From Candidatus Nomurabacteria bacterium (lineage in GTDB: Bacteria; Patescibacteriota; Minisyncoccia; Phycocordibacterales; Phycocordibacteraceae): DNA of 11,365 nt. Positions 9,863 to 11,365 of this stretch are shown here, piece by piece. The translations under genes and the position numbers were made by a program. Each line of letters opens with the position of its first letter. The first letter of the stretch is position 1. The notes below the pieces were generated by a model. The model saw only the letters and a program-made list of their open reading frames with translations. It did not search any database and was not told where the DNA came from. The DNA is taken from assembly GCA_943355045.1 (NCBI GenBank), contig CALRDY010000013.1, positions 1 to 11,365 of the forward strand, given 5' to 3'.

Positions 9863-11365
9863 ATGGCCGATATGCCTCCGAAATCAGAAGCAGCCAAGCG
9901 AGAAGAGGCGATACTCGCGTTCTGGGAGAGTGAGCATATCTTCGAGAAATCACTCGCGAAGAAGTCCCCGAAGGGCGAATTCGTTTTTTATGATGGTCCG
10001 CCGTTTGCGACCGGATTGCCGCACTATGGCCACATCGTCGCGAGCGTCATCAAGGATGCGATACCTCGCTATCGGACCATGCAGGGGTACCACGTTCCGC
10101 GAGTTTGGGGGTGGGACTGTCATGGTCTGCCGATAGAAAATATCGTAGAGAAAGATCTCGGCTTTAAACACAAGAAGGATATAAAAGACTACGGCATTGC
10201 GAAGTTCAGCGAGCGTTGTCGAGAGCGAGTTTTTACGTATTCGCAAGAATGGGAAAAAATAATCCCGCGTATCGGACGTTGGGTAGACATGGAGCACGCC
10301 TACCGCACGATGGACAACTCGTTCATGGAATCTGTGTGGTGGGTATTCAAGCAGATTTACGACAAGGGGCTCGTGTACGAAGACTACCGCTCGATGCATA
10401 TCTGTCCACGTTGCGAGACGACATTGTCACAACAAGAAGTCGCGGAAGGGTACAAAGACGTCAAAGACATTTCCGTCACGGTAAAGTTTAAAGTAAAGAA
10501 TCCTGAGAAAATCGGGCTATCGGGAGATGTGTATCTTCTTGCATGGACGACGACGCCGTGGACCCTTCCGGGGAATGTCGCGCTCGCCGTCGGTAGTGCT
10601 ATTGAATACGCGCAAGTGAAAATCGCAGATTCAGAGGAGGTCTACATTGTCGCACAGTCGTCATTGTATCGACTTCAAATCGAGAAAGAGGCGGCGGTCC
10701 AGGGTGTTATAAAAGGAAACGTTTTGGTCGGTCTCGAATACGAACCTCCTTTCGACTACTACACAAAAGATGCGTTGCTGAAGAGTCGTGAGAATGGGTG
10801 GAAAGTATATGCAGCAGATTTTGTAACGACGGATACCGGTACGGGCATCGTCCATATCGCTCCGGCGTTTGGCGAAGATGATATGGCGCTCGGAAAGAAA
10901 GAGAGCCTCCCATTCGTCCAGCATGTGGGTATGGACGGTACTTTCAAGTCGGAGGTAAAAGATTTTGCGGGGATGGAGGTCAAGCCGCGATCGGATGATG
11001 AAAAAGCGCGGCTCGGTACGGACATCGCGATATTGAAATATCTACAGGACAAGAACCTATTCTTCTCGAAAGAGAACGTCATGCACTCGTATCCGCACTG
11101 CTGGCGTTGCGATACGCCGCTTCTCAACTACGCAACGACATCGTGGTTTGTATCCGTAACGAAGATTAAAGAGGGTTTGCTTAAGAATGCAGAAAGCATC
11201 AATTGGTCTCCAGCACACATAAAAGAGGGGAGATTCGGCAAGTGGCTCGAAGGCGCGCGCGACTGGTCGATTTCCCGACAGCGTTTTTGGGCAAACCCGA
11301 TTCCTATATGGAAGGATGCAAAAGAAAACGTGACAATCATCGGTTCTCTGGAAGAACTCAAAAAG
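9863..11365 (+). CDS. ileS: Isoleucyl-tRNA synthetase, eukaryote/archaeal-like type, N-terminal part
   Basis: Charges tRNA-Ile; class I synthetase with an editing domain. The open frame runs 501 codons to the window edge with no stop. It shows the HIGH-type site as FATGLPHYGHI (48-58, HYGH at 54-57), GWDCHGLPIEN (83-93), a CPRC-type pair (HICPRC, and SYPHCWRC later), the CP1 editing signature WTTTPWTLPGN (228-238), TGTGIVHIAPAFGEDD, and ARDWSISRQRFW (465-476). FATGLPHYGH and GWDCHGLP are characteristic of the eukaryote/archaeal-like IleRS clade found in some bacteria rather than the common DGPPYANGxxHxGH form. The KMSKS loop and anticodon domain lie beyond the edge. ATG 9863 follows a -10 box; ATG 9872 is an alternative. 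ValRS or LeuRS are unlikely given these motifs. Confidence 0.95.
   Translation, partial: MADMPPKSEAAKREEAILAFWESEHIFEKSLAKKSPKGEFVFYDGPPFATGLPHYGHIVASVIKDAIPRYRTMQGYHVPRVWGWDCHGLPIENIVEKDLGFKHKKDIKDYGIAKFSERCRERVFTYSQEWEKIIPRIGRWVDMEHAYRTMDNSFMESVWWVFKQIYDKGLVYEDYRSMHICPRCETTLSQQEVAEGYKDVKDISVTVKFKVKNPEKIGLSGDVYLLAWTTTPWTLPGNVALAVGSAIEYAQVKIADSEEVYIVAQSSLYRLQIEKEAAVQGVIKGNVLVGLEYEPPFDYYTKDALLKSRENGWKVYAADFVTTDTGTGIVHIAPAFGEDDMALGKKESLPFVQHVGMDGTFKSEVKDFAGMEVKPRSDDEKARLGTDIAILKYLQDKNLFFSKENVMHSYPHCWRCDTPLLNYATTSWFVSVTKIKEGLLKNAESINWSPAHIKEGRFGKWLEGARDWSISRQRFWANPIPIWKDAKENVTIIGSLEELKK

Noticed and set aside
190..11365. Alternative genetic code with TGA read as Gly, as in some CPR lineages
   Set aside because: The conserved proteins read through without internal TGA, and TGA serves as the stop of the nucleotidyltransferase, deaminase and dut genes at the expected ends.

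Overview
The window looks like a chromosomal segment from a Candidate Phyla Radiation (Patescibacteria) bacterium, most likely a Parcubacteria-type lineage. This is inferred from protein character, compact gene packing, standard-code reading, and a secE-nusG-rplK block that ends in a strong terminator where rplA (ribosomal protein L1) would normally follow. One Parcubacteria lineage is known to lack L1. No rRNA, tRNA, CRISPR array, insertion sequence or integrase was seen.

Layout. (1) 1-1350: end of secE, then nusG, rplK and an intrinsic terminator. (2) 1354-5559: a nucleotide-metabolism island. It holds folA (minus strand), a divergent two-gene operon of an HxGH nucleotidyltransferase and a deoxycytidylate deaminase with an extra N-terminal domain, a HIT-family hydrolase (minus), thyA (minus), and divergent dut. 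(3) 5556-8602: glyA, overlapping dut by ATGA, then argS behind a large inverted repeat. (4) 8603-9850: an accessory-looking stretch with a two-copy structured repeat and two unrecognised small genes, each with its own leader hairpin and strong Shine-Dalgarno site. (5) 9863-11365: the first 501 codons of a eukaryote/archaeal-type ileS, running off the end.

How the genes fit together. dCMP deaminase and dUTPase both supply dUMP, ThyA methylates it to dTMP, DHFR recycles the dihydrofolate made by ThyA, and GlyA reloads tetrahydrofolate to methylene-tetrahydrofolate. The window therefore encodes a nearly closed thymidylate cycle. The adjacent nucleotidyltransferase and HIT hydrolase are possible accessory nucleotide enzymes with unknown substrates.

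The most notable signals beyond the genes are these. First, three unrelated genes (HIT, dut, argS) have a -10 box ending exactly 6 nt before the ATG, which predicts leaderless mRNAs. ileS is nearly the same, whereas folA, the nucleotidyltransferase, the deaminase, thyA and the two unknown genes carry strong Shine-Dalgarno sites. Second, two tandem intergenic units at 8617-8765 share flanks but have different hairpin sequences that preserve the same bulged-stem shape. Third, perfect or near-perfect inverted repeats overlap putative promoters at 6830-6898 and 9321-9352. Fourth, the N-terminal domain of the deaminase may be a degenerate nucleotidyltransferase fold.
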